A stretch of 64,000 nt of DNA from DASZVB01 sp036272055. Lineage in GTDB: Bacteria > Myxococcota_A > Polyangia > Polyangiales > Polyangiaceae. The notes under the pieces were generated by a model. It saw only the letters and a program-made list of their open reading frames with translations, ran no database searches and had not been told where the DNA came from. Positions 18,819-27,191 of this stretch are shown here, in pieces; the stretch's first letter is position 1, and each line of letters begins with the position of its first letter. Where the stretch lies: assembly GCA_036272055.1 (NCBI GenBank), contig DATAZL010000052.1:72273-136272 (forward strand), read 5' to 3'. A program made the position numbers and the translations under genes.

Positions 18819-20891
18819 TCAGTTCACGGACTTCTGCTCGCAGAACGCCGTGCCGGCGGTCGAGATGCAGTAGAGCGGCCTGCCGAGGGCGCCGTTGTTC
18901 GCGTCCGTGCAGCAGTCGGAGTCCATGGTGCACTTCTCGTCCACGCGAGAGCAGGTGTGATCCACTGTCTTGCCGCACATGCCGATGCCGGTCGCGGGAT
19001 CGATCTTCGAGCAGAAGCCCTTGCAGCAGTCGGAGCCGGACATGCACGTCTGTCCGTCTTCCTTGCAGGGCTCGAGCGCGGCGAACGCGCGGATGTTACC
19101 GCTTCCGATCTCCTGTCCGGGGAGCAGGAAGGCCGGTGCGCTCGGGTCCGTCCCGGCAGGCAAGCCGATGTTGACGGCCGTGACCCAGATCTTCTTCGAG
19201 GTGGGATCGTCGATGCCCGGCGTCCAGAGGTTGCCGTAGGTACGACGGCTGGTGAAGAGCACCCAGGCGAAGCCGCCGCCCGAGATGGGGCTGACCGTCG
19301 GGAAGAACTCGAGGTTGTTGTCTCGCATCTCGCCGGCGGGCAGGTAGCTCATGCCGTTGGCGTAACCGTTCGCTGCGTCGAGCGCAGTGACCATGCCGGA
19401 GGCCAGGTCGATGATCACGAGATGACCGGCGCCGGTCGGCGTCATCATCGGCGGACCGAAGATGTCCGGAACCTGGCTGGCGAAGTCGGAGCGGGTGTCG
19501 GTCGCGAACACGACCTTGGTCGAGTCCGGCGTGAAGAAGGGCCAGGCCGGAAATAGCGTCGGGTCGCTGTAGATCTGCTTCGGGTTCGAGAACGTGTTGG
19601 TGCCCGGATCGAAGTCCTGTGTCCACAGCGAGTGGCCGCCGACCGTATACATGGTGTTATCGGTCGTCACCATCGACTGCGGACCCTGGTCGTAGTCGTT
19701 GTAAACGATGTGCCGCCCGTCCGGAGAGAACATGGGCATCTGCGCGTGCTTGATGTTCCATCCGTTCGCCGTGATCGGCATGCCGGTCTTCGTGTCGAGC
19801 ATCCCGGACGTCGAGGGCACGAGCGCGGTGAGATCACCGGGCGCCGTCGGGAAGAAGATGCTCAGCGACGGGTTCGGCGGCCCGTTGGTCATCAGGCGCG
19901 AGCCGTCGGGGAAGATTCCCGCGAAGCCGGCCTCGGGCAGGTTGTTGAACACGAGCGTCGGCGTCGGACCGGTCACGTCGTACGACTCGCTGAGGTAGAC
20001 GCCGGGGTACGTGTGGTGGTTCGCGGTCATCGTCGTGCCGTTCGCCGAGAGGGCGTGGCACGAACGACAAGGACCGCTGGTGCCGACCGCGTTGTCGGTC
20101 AAGAACAGCGTGGGCTGCGGATCGCCGGGGACGAGCTTCAACACCGCGCCGTTGTTGTTGGCGAGCATGGAGCCGTACGTGTTGTAGTAAATGGCGCCCT
20201 TCAACGACGCGAGCGCGAACTTCAGCGAGACGGTGATGGGGCCCATCACCTTGCCGCCGGACAGGATCGTGATCTTGACGGTCAGCGGATCGGCAGGGCC
20301 GTCGCTGTAGGACGCGGCGCCCTTCCACACGTTGTCGTCGAGCGCGAAGCGCACCTTGTCCGGCGTCAGCGGGCAGGCCGTGTAGGTCCAGTTCTTCGAC
20401 GCTGCCTGGATGAGGATCTGATCGGCGTTGACGTTGGCGTCCCACATCAGGAGAGGCGCGCCGAGACCACGCGGAAACACGGTGCCGTCGTACGGATAGA
20501 GCAGCTTCACCGCCCCCGCTGGACTCTGGAACTTCGCGACGTCCCCCATGCAGGTATCCGTCGAGGGCGGGCCGATGTGGCCGTCGCTCATCATCGGAGG
20601 ACCACCGCCGGCGCCAGGAACTGCGCCTGCGCCCGCGCTGCCACCGGTGTCGAACGTGACCCCGCTGAGGCCAGTGCCGTTGCCGCCCTGCGACTGGAAG
20701 CCGCCGGGGTTTGCTACGTTGCCTGTCCCGGGAGTCGAGCCGCTAGCGGGTGGAAGGCCAGTGAAGCCACCGCCCCCGCCGCCGCCGTTCTTGCCCGTGC
20801 TCGCGGAGCAACCGCTGAGCGCGACGGCTAAGGACAAAAGGGTCAGTGCCGAACAAACACGGCCGCGCCCAACCCATTCCATCTCGTTCAT
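18819..20891 (-). CDS. Large lipoprotein with c-heme motif, PD40-like propeller and Cys-rich tail
   Basis: A 690-residue lipoprotein; the lipobox is VALSGC after a 25-residue signal peptide. A Gly-rich linker of about 80 residues follows. The middle holds one c-heme motif, CRSCH (about 277), and PD40-type beta-propeller blades such as MPMFSPDGRHIVYNDYD and FFTPDSTKVVFATDTRS, as in TolB. The last 80 residues are a Cys-rich module with ten or more cysteines in CxxGxDCC-like spacing, seen in Myxococcota extracellular proteins. The ATG at 20891 follows GGAG ten bases upstream. An upstream extension to 21011 lacks a signal peptide. A surface-exposed redox or binding protein is likely; substrate unknown. 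The gene converges with bfr. Confidence 0.82.
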   Translation of the reverse strand: MNEMEWVGRGRVCSALTLLSLAVALSGCSASTGKNGGGGGGGFTGLPPASGSTPGTGNVANPGGFQSQGGNGTGLSGVTFDTGGSAGAGAVPGAGGGPPMMSDGHIGPPSTDTCMGDVAKFQSPAGAVKLLYPYDGTVFPRGLGAPLLMWDANVNADQILIQAASKNWTYTACPLTPDKVRFALDDNVWKGAASYSDGPADPLTVKITILSGGKVMGPITVSLKFALASLKGAIYYNTYGSMLANNNGAVLKLVPGDPQPTLFLTDNAVGTSGPCRSCHALSANGTTMTANHHTYPGVYLSESYDVTGPTPTLVFNNLPEAGFAGIFPDGSRLMTNGPPNPSLSIFFPTAPGDLTALVPSTSGMLDTKTGMPITANGWNIKHAQMPMFSPDGRHIVYNDYDQGPQSMVTTDNTMYTVGGHSLWTQDFDPGTNTFSNPKQIYSDPTLFPAWPFFTPDSTKVVFATDTRSDFASQVPDIFGPPMMTPTGAGHLVIIDLASGMVTALDAANGYANGMSYLPAGEMRDNNLEFFPTVSPISGGGFAWVLFTSRRTYGNLWTPGIDDPTSKKIWVTAVNIGLPAGTDPSAPAFLLPGQEIGSGNIRAFAALEPCKEDGQTCMSGSDCCKGFCSKIDPATGIGMCGKTVDHTCSRVDEKCTMDSDCCTDANNGALGRPLYCISTAGTAFCEQKSVN

Positions 20892-21074
20892 GTAAGTGTC
20901 ACTCCAGGCCGCACTACCGATCGTTCCGCTGCGAAGGATGACATTCGTACCCTGGGCTGTCACGCCTGATTCAGGATCACCGGACAGCTGCCTCGACGCG
21001 CATGCACTCAACGCGACGCGTCTCGACTGACGGGTTGGCCTCCGCGGTTAGTGACTCGGCTTGATAGATGTTCA

Positions 21075-21163
21075 TCGGCGCACAGCGCCGTCCCCGAAGC
21101 ATCAAAGAGACGGACGACGCGAGCGAAGCGAGCTCGCGAAGGCGGCGGGGGGAGCAGTTCGCC
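21075..21163. repeat. Copy A of an 89-bp dispersed intergenic repeat
   Basis: This stretch matches 43140-43228 over the same 89-base length. Shared blocks include TCCCCGAAGCATCAAAGA, CGCGAGC-AAGCGAGC and GGCGGGGGGAGCAGTTCGCC. It can fold: CGCGAGC pairs with GCTCGCG across a seven-base loop, and GCAGTTCGCC pairs with the following GGCGAAGCTGC. It lies 37 bases past the stop of menB, reading on the minus strand, as copy B does past the aconitase gene. The rest of the 308-base gap 20892-21199 holds no gene that I can support. Confidence 0.8.
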
Positions 21164-21199
21164 GCAGGCGAAGCTGCGGGGGGCCAAGGACCCCCTTTG

Positions 21200-22090
21200 T
21201 CAGAAATGCCAGGGGAAGCGTGAGTAGTCGCGCGGACGCTTCTCGAGGAAGGCATCGCGCCCCTCTTCGGCTTCGTCGGTGCCGTACGCGAGCCGCGTCG
21301 CCTCGCCGGCGAAGATCTGCTGGCCGACCAGCCCATCGTCCGCAAGGTTGAATCCGAACTTGAGCATCCGCATCGCGGTCGGGCTCTTCGAGTTGATCTC
21401 GCGACCCCAGTCGAGCGCGACGTTCTCGAGCGTGTCGTGCGGCACCGAGGCGTTGACCATGCCCATCGCTGCGGCCTCGTCGCCCGAGTACGTCTTGCCG
21501 AGGAAGAAGATTTCCCGCGCCTTCTTCTGCCCGACCTGGCGCGCGAGGAGCGCCGAACCGTAGCCGCTATCGAAGCTCGCGACATCGGGATCGGTTTGCA
21601 GGAAGCGCGCGTGCTCGCGGCTCGCCAGGGTTAGGTCGCACACGACGTGCAAGCTGTGTCCGCCTCCGACGGCCCACCCCGGCACGACGGCGATGACGAT
21701 CTTCGGCATGAAGCGAATCAACCGCTGCACCTCGAGGATGTGCAACCTGCCGAGGCGAGCGGGGTCCACTCCGGTGGCGCCTTCGTACTTGTAGCCGTCC
21801 TTGCCGCGAATGCGCTGATCGCCGCCGGAGCAGAACGCCCATCCGCCGTCCTTGGGGGAAGGGCCGTTGCCGGTGATGAGCACGCAACCGACGTCGCTCC
21901 ACATGCGCGCGTGATCGAGGGCGCGGTAAAGCTCGTCCACGGTGTGCGGGCGGAACGCGTTGCGCACCTCCGGTCGAGCGAGCGCGATGCGCACCGTGCC
22001 GTGCTCGCGAGCACGGTGATACGTGATGTCCGTGAAGGCGAAACCCTCCACGTCGGTCCAGCGCGATGGGTCGAAAATCTGGGAGACCAT
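21200..22090 (-). CDS. menB: 1,4-dihydroxy-2-naphthoyl-CoA synthase
   Basis: A 296-residue enzyme of the crotonase fold that closes the naphthoquinone ring from o-succinylbenzoyl-CoA in menaquinone synthesis. MenB-specific marks are FAFTDITYHRA near residue 17, the GNGPSPKDGGWAFCSGGDQR segment with the following RGKDGY loop, PGWAVGGGHSLHVVCDLTLAS, and QTDPDVASFDSGYGSA. The C-terminus ending in FPWHF matches the family's usual ending. The ATG at 22090 is the natural start; the open frame continues upstream but has no homology. It follows an alcohol-dehydrogenase-like gene by 50 bases on the same strand. No other men gene is in the window. Confidence 0.96.
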   Translation of the reverse strand: MVSQIFDPSRWTDVEGFAFTDITYHRAREHGTVRIALARPEVRNAFRPHTVDELYRALDHARMWSDVGCVLITGNGPSPKDGGWAFCSGGDQRIRGKDGYKYEGATGVDPARLGRLHILEVQRLIRFMPKIVIAVVPGWAVGGGHSLHVVCDLTLASREHARFLQTDPDVASFDSGYGSALLARQVGQKKAREIFFLGKTYSGDEAAAMGMVNASVPHDTLENVALDWGREINSKSPTAMRMLKFGFNLADDGLVGQQIFAGEATRLAYGTDEAEEGRDAFLEKRPRDYSRFPWHF

Positions 22091-22140
22091 GCCGGAACGC
22101 ATCCATCGCCGCGCTCGGGGCCGCAACAACGTTCTGCGCG

Positions 22141-23199
22141 TTACTGGCCCGATCCCATCGCTCGGTCCGGAACCAGGACGATCTTTCCGACGTTGCGCCC
22201 CTGCTCGAGCTCCGCGTGCGCCGCGGCCACCTGCGAGAAGGGAAACACAGCGCCGATATGGGGCTTGATCTTTCCCTGAGAATAGAGCCGAACGAGCGCG
22301 TCGGCTTCGCGCGCGATGAAGTCGACGTCGTCCCAGAGGTGACCCATGTTCACGCCGGCGACGGCGCGATTGTCGTTCATCAGGGTCATGCAGTTGAAGA
22401 GCGGCTGCCGCACGATCGCGCCGATTGCACGAGTGAGGCTTCGCTTTCCACTGCCGCTCGCATTCGAGAGACCGAACGCGACGAGGATGCCGCCGGGAGC
22501 GAGGAGCGAATACCCACGACGCCAGTCCGGACCGCCGAGCGGATCGAGGACGACGTCGACGCCGCGGCCCGACGTGAGCTTCTTCACCGCGGCGACGTAG
22601 TCCTCGGTGCGGTAGTCGATGACGTGATGCGCTCCCTGGATCCTGGCGAAGTCGTGCTTCCCCGCGGACGCGGTGCCGATGGTCGTCACGCCTTCCACCG
22701 TGGCGCAGAGCTGCAGCACGGCGGTTCCGACACCGCCCGCGGCCGAGTGAATCAGCACCGTGTCGCCCGGGCGGATCCGCCTGACGACGAAGAGCATGTG
22801 ATAGGCGGTGAGATAGTTGACGAGCATGGCCGCGCCATCCTCGAAGCTCATCGACGCGGGCATCCGGAATAGCTGGTCTTCCCCGACGCATACCGCCTCG
22901 GATTGGCCGCCGAAACGAGACGCGAACACGACCCGATCTCCGACCGACCAGCGCGTCACGCCCTCCCCGACCCAGTCGACGACTCCCGCGCCCTCGTAGC
23001 CCACGACGCATGGCGGCTTCGGCGCGTCGGGGTAAAGCCCCTGGCGCGCACTGATCTCGGCGAAGTTCAGTCCCACCGCACGCGCACGAACGCGAACCTG
23101 TCCCGGCTCGGGTTCGGGGTCCGGCGCCTCCCGAACCTCCAGCACTTCGGGGCCGCCGTACTTCCTGATCCAGATCTGCTGCATGCTGCGCGTGGTCAT
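22141..23199 (-). CDS. Zinc-independent MDR oxidoreductase (quinone oxidoreductase / VAT-1-like)
   Basis: A 352-residue medium-chain dehydrogenase/reductase. The N-terminal GroES-like domain has KYGGPEVLEVREAPDPEPEPG, GLNFAEISARQGLYPDAP and VGYEGAGVV. The NADPH-binding motif is HSAAGGVGTAVLQL at about 150. The structural-zinc cysteines are absent, as in quinone oxidoreductases, and the SGRGVDVVLDPLGGPDWRRG stretch and the GSGKRSLTRAIGAI insertion resemble VAT-1-type members. It probably reduces quinones or enones with NADPH. It is upstream of menB on the same strand and diverges from the acyl-CoA dehydrogenase gene; the gap holds a perfect-stem hairpin. Confidence 0.9.
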   Translation of the reverse strand: MTTRSMQQIWIRKYGGPEVLEVREAPDPEPEPGQVRVRARAVGLNFAEISARQGLYPDAPKPPCVVGYEGAGVVDWVGEGVTRWSVGDRVVFASRFGGQSEAVCVGEDQLFRMPASMSFEDGAAMLVNYLTAYHMLFVVRRIRPGDTVLIHSAAGGVGTAVLQLCATVEGVTTIGTASAGKHDFARIQGAHHVIDYRTEDYVAAVKKLTSGRGVDVVLDPLGGPDWRRGYSLLAPGGILVAFGLSNASGSGKRSLTRAIGAIVRQPLFNCMTLMNDNRAVAGVNMGHLWDDVDFIAREADALVRLYSQGKIKPHIGAVFPFSQVAAAHAELEQGRNVGKIVLVPDRAMGSGQ

Positions 23200-23229
23200 G
23201 ACGCGACGGCGTTCCGCTGTCCACGGCCA

Positions 23230-23260
23230 GGAGCCTGTCGGGCAAAGCCCGACGGACTCC
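23230..23260. other. Hairpin between two divergent genes
   Basis: GGAGCCTGTCGGGC and GCCCGACGGACTCC pair around an AAA loop with one mismatch, one G-T pair and a perfect 7-bp inner stem (23237-23243 with 23247-23253). It lies 31 bases before one start codon and 121 before the other, so a terminator role is unlikely. It may be an operator, an RNA leader element or a REP-like sequence. Confidence 0.6.
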
Positions 23261-23380
23261 TAGCAATGGGAGCCGTCGCAGAGGTCGGCGAGCGCGGCTG
23301 CGAAGCGGTGAGCGCTGCCGGCAAGAGCCCGAGCTCCGGTCTGGTTGCTCAAAGGGCACTCGTCATCTACAAAGTCGCGC

Positions 23381-24538
23381 ATGCCTCTGTCCAAAGAAAG
23401 CCTCGATGAGCTCGTCACCGCCGTTGCCCGCTTCGTGAAGGAGCGGCTCGTCCCGATCGAGAACGAGGTCGCCGAGAACGACAAGGTACCGGACGAGGTC
23501 ATCGACGAGATGAAGGGCATGGGCCTCTTCGGCATGAGCATCCCCGAGGAGCACGGCGGGCTCGGCCTCACGGTCGAAGAAGAGGTGACCGTCGCGTTCG
23601 AGCTCGGCCGCACGTCGCCGGTCTTCCGCTCCGCGCTCGGCACGAACAACGGCATCGGGTCGCAGGGCATCATCATGTTCGGCACCGACGACCAGAAGAA
23701 ACGCTACCTACCGGGCCTCGCTTCCGGAGAGATCATCGGATCCTTCGCGCTCACCGAGCCGGAAGCGGGCTCCGACGCGGGCTCGTGCCGGACGACTGCC
23801 AAGCGAACACCGGGCGGCTACGTCATCAGCGGCACCAAGCGCTTCATCACGAACGCGCCGAAGGCCGGCGTCTTCACCGTCTTCGCGCGCACCGACGAGA
23901 ACGTCGCCGGCGCGAAGGGCCTGAGCGCGTTCCTCGTCCCCGGAGGACTCCCCGGGATCGAAATCGGCAAACCCGACAAGAAGATGGGGCAGCACGGCAC
24001 GTACACCAGCGACGTCATCTTCAACGACGTCAAGGTGGAGGAGAACGCGCTCCTCGGCGGCGTCGAGGGTCAGGGCTTCAAGGCCGCGATGCAGGTCCTC
24101 GATCGCGGGCGCCTTCACATCTCGGCAGTGTGCGTCGGCGTGGCGGAACGGCTCATCTCGGACTCCGTCCGTTACTCGAACCAGCGGAAGCAGTTCGGCA
24201 AGCCGATCTCCGACTTCCAGCTCATCCAGGCGATGCTCGCCGACAGCTACACCGAGGCGCTCGCGGCGAAGTGCATGGTGCTCGAGACGGCGCGCAAGCG
24301 TGACCTCGGCAAGGACGTGAACATGGATGCGGCCGCGTGCAAGATGTACGCGTCCGAGATGGTCGGCCGCGTCGCGGACCGCGCCGTGCAGATCTACGGC
24401 GGCGCCGGCTACATCGCCGACTACGGCATCGAGCGGTTCTACCGCGACGTCCGCCTCTTCCGTCTCTACGAGGGCACGACGCAGATCCAGCAGATCGTCA
24501 TCGCGCGCGGCCTGAACCGCGGCGAAGGCGTTCATTGA
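23381..24538 (+). CDS. Acyl-CoA dehydrogenase
   Basis: A 385-residue flavoenzyme. All three domains are present: the N-terminal helices, the middle beta domain with FALTEPEAGSDAGSCRTTA (FAD and substrate contact, about residue 121), and the C-terminal helices with YSNQRKQFGKPISDFQLIQ. The catalytic base is expected as Glu near RFYRDVRLFRLYEGTTQIQ, the standard C-terminal signature. Short- or medium-chain acyl-CoA is the likely substrate. The ATG at 23381 is preferred to a TTG at 23345. It diverges from the MDR oxidoreductase and its stop almost touches that of the converging EamA gene (six bases between). Confidence 0.96.
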   Translation: MPLSKESLDELVTAVARFVKERLVPIENEVAENDKVPDEVIDEMKGMGLFGMSIPEEHGGLGLTVEEEVTVAFELGRTSPVFRSALGTNNGIGSQGIIMFGTDDQKKRYLPGLASGEIIGSFALTEPEAGSDAGSCRTTAKRTPGGYVISGTKRFITNAPKAGVFTVFARTDENVAGAKGLSAFLVPGGLPGIEIGKPDKKMGQHGTYTSDVIFNDVKVEENALLGGVEGQGFKAAMQVLDRGRLHISAVCVGVAERLISDSVRYSNQRKQFGKPISDFQLIQAMLADSYTEALAAKCMVLETARKRDLGKDVNMDAAACKMYASEMVGRVADRAVQIYGGAGYIADYGIERFYRDVRLFRLYEGTTQIQQIVIARGLNRGEGVH

Positions 24539-24544
24539 GCCGCG

Positions 24545-24931
24545 TCAGTCCACCGAACCACGAAGTGGCGTCTCGTCCGCCTTCGGCGCGCCCCGGGCTA
24601 CCAGGGTGACGCCGAGGGCGACCAGGAGCATTCCCATCCACATCTTCGACGTGATCCGGTCGTCGAAGACGGTGCGGCTCGCGAGCGGCACCAGCACGTA
24701 GACGAGCGCCACGAAGGGCGCCGCGATCGACAGCGGCACCTTGCGGAGGACGAACAGCCACGTGAGCACGCTCGCCGCGTACGCCGCGAGCCCGGCGAGA
24801 AACCACGGATTGAGCAGGGTCAGCGGTGAAGTGGGGACGGCTCCGGTGAGCGCTGCTTTTCTGAGGAGGAGCTGCGCGCTGCCGTTCAGCACGACGGTGA
24901 ACAGCGCGAAGAGGAGCGCCGACGACGTCAC
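24545..24931 (-). CDS. Half-size EamA/SMR-like membrane transporter
   Basis: A 128-residue protein with four predicted helices: about residues 3-22, 43-65, 68-86 and 98-113, linked by charged loops (VLRKVPLSIAAPFVALVYVL is typical of EamA/SMR helix 3). Single four-helix units of this type work as dimers, for example EmrE and the ArnE/ArnF undecaprenyl-phosphate-aminoarabinose flippase. The GTG start at 24931 overlaps the stop of the epimerase gene by four bases (GTGA), so the two are co-translated. With a sugar epimerase as partner, a lipid-linked sugar flippase role is possible, but I cannot show it. Confidence 0.82.
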   Translation of the reverse strand: MTSSALLFALFTVVLNGSAQLLLRKAALTGAVPTSPLTLLNPWFLAGLAAYAASVLTWLFVLRKVPLSIAAPFVALVYVLVPLASRTVFDDRITSKMWMGMLLVALGVTLVARGAPKADETPLRGSVD

Positions 24932-25965
24932 GGCAAGAGCTCCAGCAGCTTGAGCACGCCCAGCCGGACCGGAGAGCGATGATGCGAAGCGTCCTTGCGC
25001 GCCAGCACCTCGTCGCGATGAGCGACGTACCAGTCGTATGACTCGGCGATCATCTCGGCGTTCGAGTAGTGCGGCACGAATCCGAGAGCGCTCTCGGTCT
25101 CGCTCATGTCGAAGTACATTTCGCGGCCGTACATCAGGGTGTGGTAGTCGCCGAGCGGCGAGAGCCCGAGCTTGCTCGTCACTGCCATCGCGAGCTGCGT
25201 CGGACCGAACGGGAGGGCGCGGATGGGGCTCCCGGTGCCGGCGTGTGCGACCAGCCCGTCGAGGAGCTCGCGCATCGTCCCGAACCTGCCCGCGCCGGCG
25301 CGGAGCACGCGAAAGCCCGGAAGCTTGTCGGCGCGAAGGCAGATCTCGGCGAGATCGTCGGCGTGCACGAACTGGTAACGGTTCGAGCCGTCGCCCAGCG
25401 TGTAGATGGGGCGGCCGCGACGGACCCACTCGAACAGAATCTGGAAGATGCCGAGACGGCCGTGGCCGAGAATGGTGCGCGGCCGGACGATGGACACGTC
25501 GAGCCCGCGACCGACGTACTCTTGCCCGACGCGCTCAGCGGCGAGCTTTGCAGCGCCGTAGGCCTCTCGCGGATATGGTGACACGCTGCCGTCCACCGGA
25601 TTGCGCGGCGGCACGCCGTAAACGGCGCTCGAAGAGACGAGGATCGTCTTCTTCACGCCCATCGAATGCGCGAGGTCCAGGAGGGTGCGCGTGCCCTCGA
25701 CGTTGACGGACCAGAACTGCTCGCGGTCCTTCGCGAGCGGCACCTGGGCCACGTTGTGATGAACGATGTGCACGTCGGCGAGCGCGCGACGCACGGCGCT
25801 CTCGTCCCGGATGTCACCGCGCGCGAACTCCACGCTCGCGGGCCGGTCCTCGTTGTCGACGAGGTCGAGGACGCGCACGCGATCGCCGCGCGCCGCGAGC
25901 TTCTTCACCAGTGTCTCGCCGAGGTACCCGGAGCCTCCGGTGACGAGCGTGACGGAGTCGGTCAT
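24928..25965 (-). CDS. NAD-dependent epimerase/dehydratase (extended SDR)
   Basis: A 345-residue extended short-chain dehydrogenase. The Rossmann motif is TGGSGYLGETLVKKL at the N-terminus; the catalytic Ser precedes VYGVP (SSSAVYG), and the Tyr/Lys pair is YGAAKLAAE. A C-terminal region carries VHADDLAEICLRA, a family segment. The enzyme class acts on nucleotide sugars or sterol-like substrates; 3-beta-hydroxysteroid dehydrogenase-like members share the NVAQVPLAKD loop, so the substrate is open. The ATG at 25965 puts the glycine motif at residue 9. An upstream extension of ten residues is possible. It is the first gene of a two-gene unit with the EamA-like transporter. Confidence 0.9.
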   Translation of the reverse strand: MTDSVTLVTGGSGYLGETLVKKLAARGDRVRVLDLVDNEDRPASVEFARGDIRDESAVRRALADVHIVHHNVAQVPLAKDREQFWSVNVEGTRTLLDLAHSMGVKKTILVSSSAVYGVPPRNPVDGSVSPYPREAYGAAKLAAERVGQEYVGRGLDVSIVRPRTILGHGRLGIFQILFEWVRRGRPIYTLGDGSNRYQFVHADDLAEICLRADKLPGFRVLRAGAGRFGTMRELLDGLVAHAGTGSPIRALPFGPTQLAMAVTSKLGLSPLGDYHTLMYGREMYFDMSETESALGFVPHYSNAEMIAESYDWYVAHRDEVLARKDASHHRSPVRLGVLKLLELLP

Positions 25966-26152
25966 GGCAAGGTTCTCGTCTGGAGCACGGAGCACGCCGG
26001 CGCGCGCCGCTCCGAAGACGGACGATCACGCTATTCGCGCGGGACGGGTCCGGCAAGGCAGAGAATCGCTCAGCCAAATGTCGCGCTGACCGGGGCGCGG
26101 TGAGGTAGCCTTCGGATGCTCGCCGCTCCTCGCGGTGAACCACGACCACGCC

Positions 26153-27100
26153 ATGCGAACCTCCGGCAACGCCACCCTGTGGGCGATCTTCGCGGCAGCG
26201 GTGGTGGTCATGCTGGCGGTCGACCTCGGCGTCTTCCGGAAGGCCGTCAAGGAGGTCTCCGTTCGCGAGGCGTTCCTCAGGAGCGCGGTGTGGATCGCGG
26301 TCGCGGCAGGTTTCAACGCCGGGATCTACGCGCTCGTGGGCAAGCAGCCGGGGCTCGAGTTCACCGCCGGGTATCTCCTCGAAGAGGCGCTGTCCGTCGA
26401 CAATCTGTTCGTATTCGTCGTCATCTTCTCGGCATTCCGGGTCCCCGCGGCGTACCAGCACCGGATCCTCTTCTGGGGCATCGTGGGCGCGGTTCTCCTT
26501 CGCGGCGCGTTCATCGGGGTCGGCACCGCTCTGGTGCAGCGCTTCTCGTGGGTGATGATCGTCTTCGGCGTCGCCCTCCTTTACACGGCGTGGAAGCTCT
26601 TCCGCGGCGACGAGGACGATACGGCGGAGCCCGAGAAGAACGTCGCCTTCCGCCTGTTCCGTCGCTACGTCCCCTCGACGCCCGAGATGCGGGGGGCGCA
26701 CTTCTTCGTGCGCGAGAACGGAAAATGGCTCGCGACGCCGCTCGTCGCCGTGCTGGTGCTCGTGGAGACGTCGGACGTGCTGTTCGCCCTCGACTCGATC
26801 CCCGCGGTGTTCGGCGTCACGAAGGATCCCTTCATCGTCTACACGTCGAACATCTTCGCGATCCTCGGGCTTCGCTCGATGTACTTCCTGCTCTCGGCGA
26901 TCGTGCAGCGCTTCGTCTACCTGAAGACGGGGCTCGCGATCATTCTGGCGTTCGTAGGCGGGAAGATGGTCGTGCAGCAGTGGTTGCACGTGCCGACCGG
27001 CATCTCGCTCCTGATCATCGCCGGTGTGCTCGGCCTGACCGTCGCCGCCTCGCTGCTTTTCCCACCGAAGCCGAAAGAAGCGACCCAAGAACCGCACTGA
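26153..27100 (+). CDS. TerC-family integral membrane protein
   Basis: A 315-residue multi-span protein of the TerC/Alx group, implicated in tellurite resistance and manganese or metal export. Hydrophobic helices recur throughout; the family signature EEALSVDNLFVFVVIFSAF is near residue 80, and the second-half repeat VETSDVLFALDSIPAVFGVT with its acidic metal-contact residues near 210. FIVYTSNIFAILGLRSMYF is a further family stretch. The ATG at 26153 gives a clean first helix; a GTG six codons earlier, at 26135, is the alternative. I looked for a manganese riboswitch in the 187 bases upstream and saw none. Confidence 0.93.
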   Translation: MRTSGNATLWAIFAAAVVVMLAVDLGVFRKAVKEVSVREAFLRSAVWIAVAAGFNAGIYALVGKQPGLEFTAGYLLEEALSVDNLFVFVVIFSAFRVPAAYQHRILFWGIVGAVLLRGAFIGVGTALVQRFSWVMIVFGVALLYTAWKLFRGDEDDTAEPEKNVAFRLFRRYVPSTPEMRGAHFFVRENGKWLATPLVAVLVLVETSDVLFALDSIPAVFGVTKDPFIVYTSNIFAILGLRSMYFLLSAIVQRFVYLKTGLAIILAFVGGKMVVQQWLHVPTGISLLIIAGVLGLTVAASLLFPPKPKEATQEPH

Positions 27101-27191
27101 GCGCACCCCCGGCGCCCGTTCGGCGGGGGGACCCGACCGGCAGGCGAGAAGCGATGCGCTCCGGCGAGGGGGATGGTACTCACCGGCTCCC

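Noticed and set aside
22091..23359. Upstream extension of the menB frame to 719 codons
   Set aside because: It would overlap the whole oxidoreductase gene in another frame; MenB homology begins exactly at the ATG at 22090.
25966..26152. Possible manganese (yybP-ykoY) riboswitch upstream of terC
   Set aside because: The conserved stem and loop sequence of that riboswitch class is not visible in this gap.
27101..27191. C-run/G-run inverted repeat after terC
   Set aside because: Arms pair only with bulges and lie in a GC-rich stretch; not strong enough to call a terminator.
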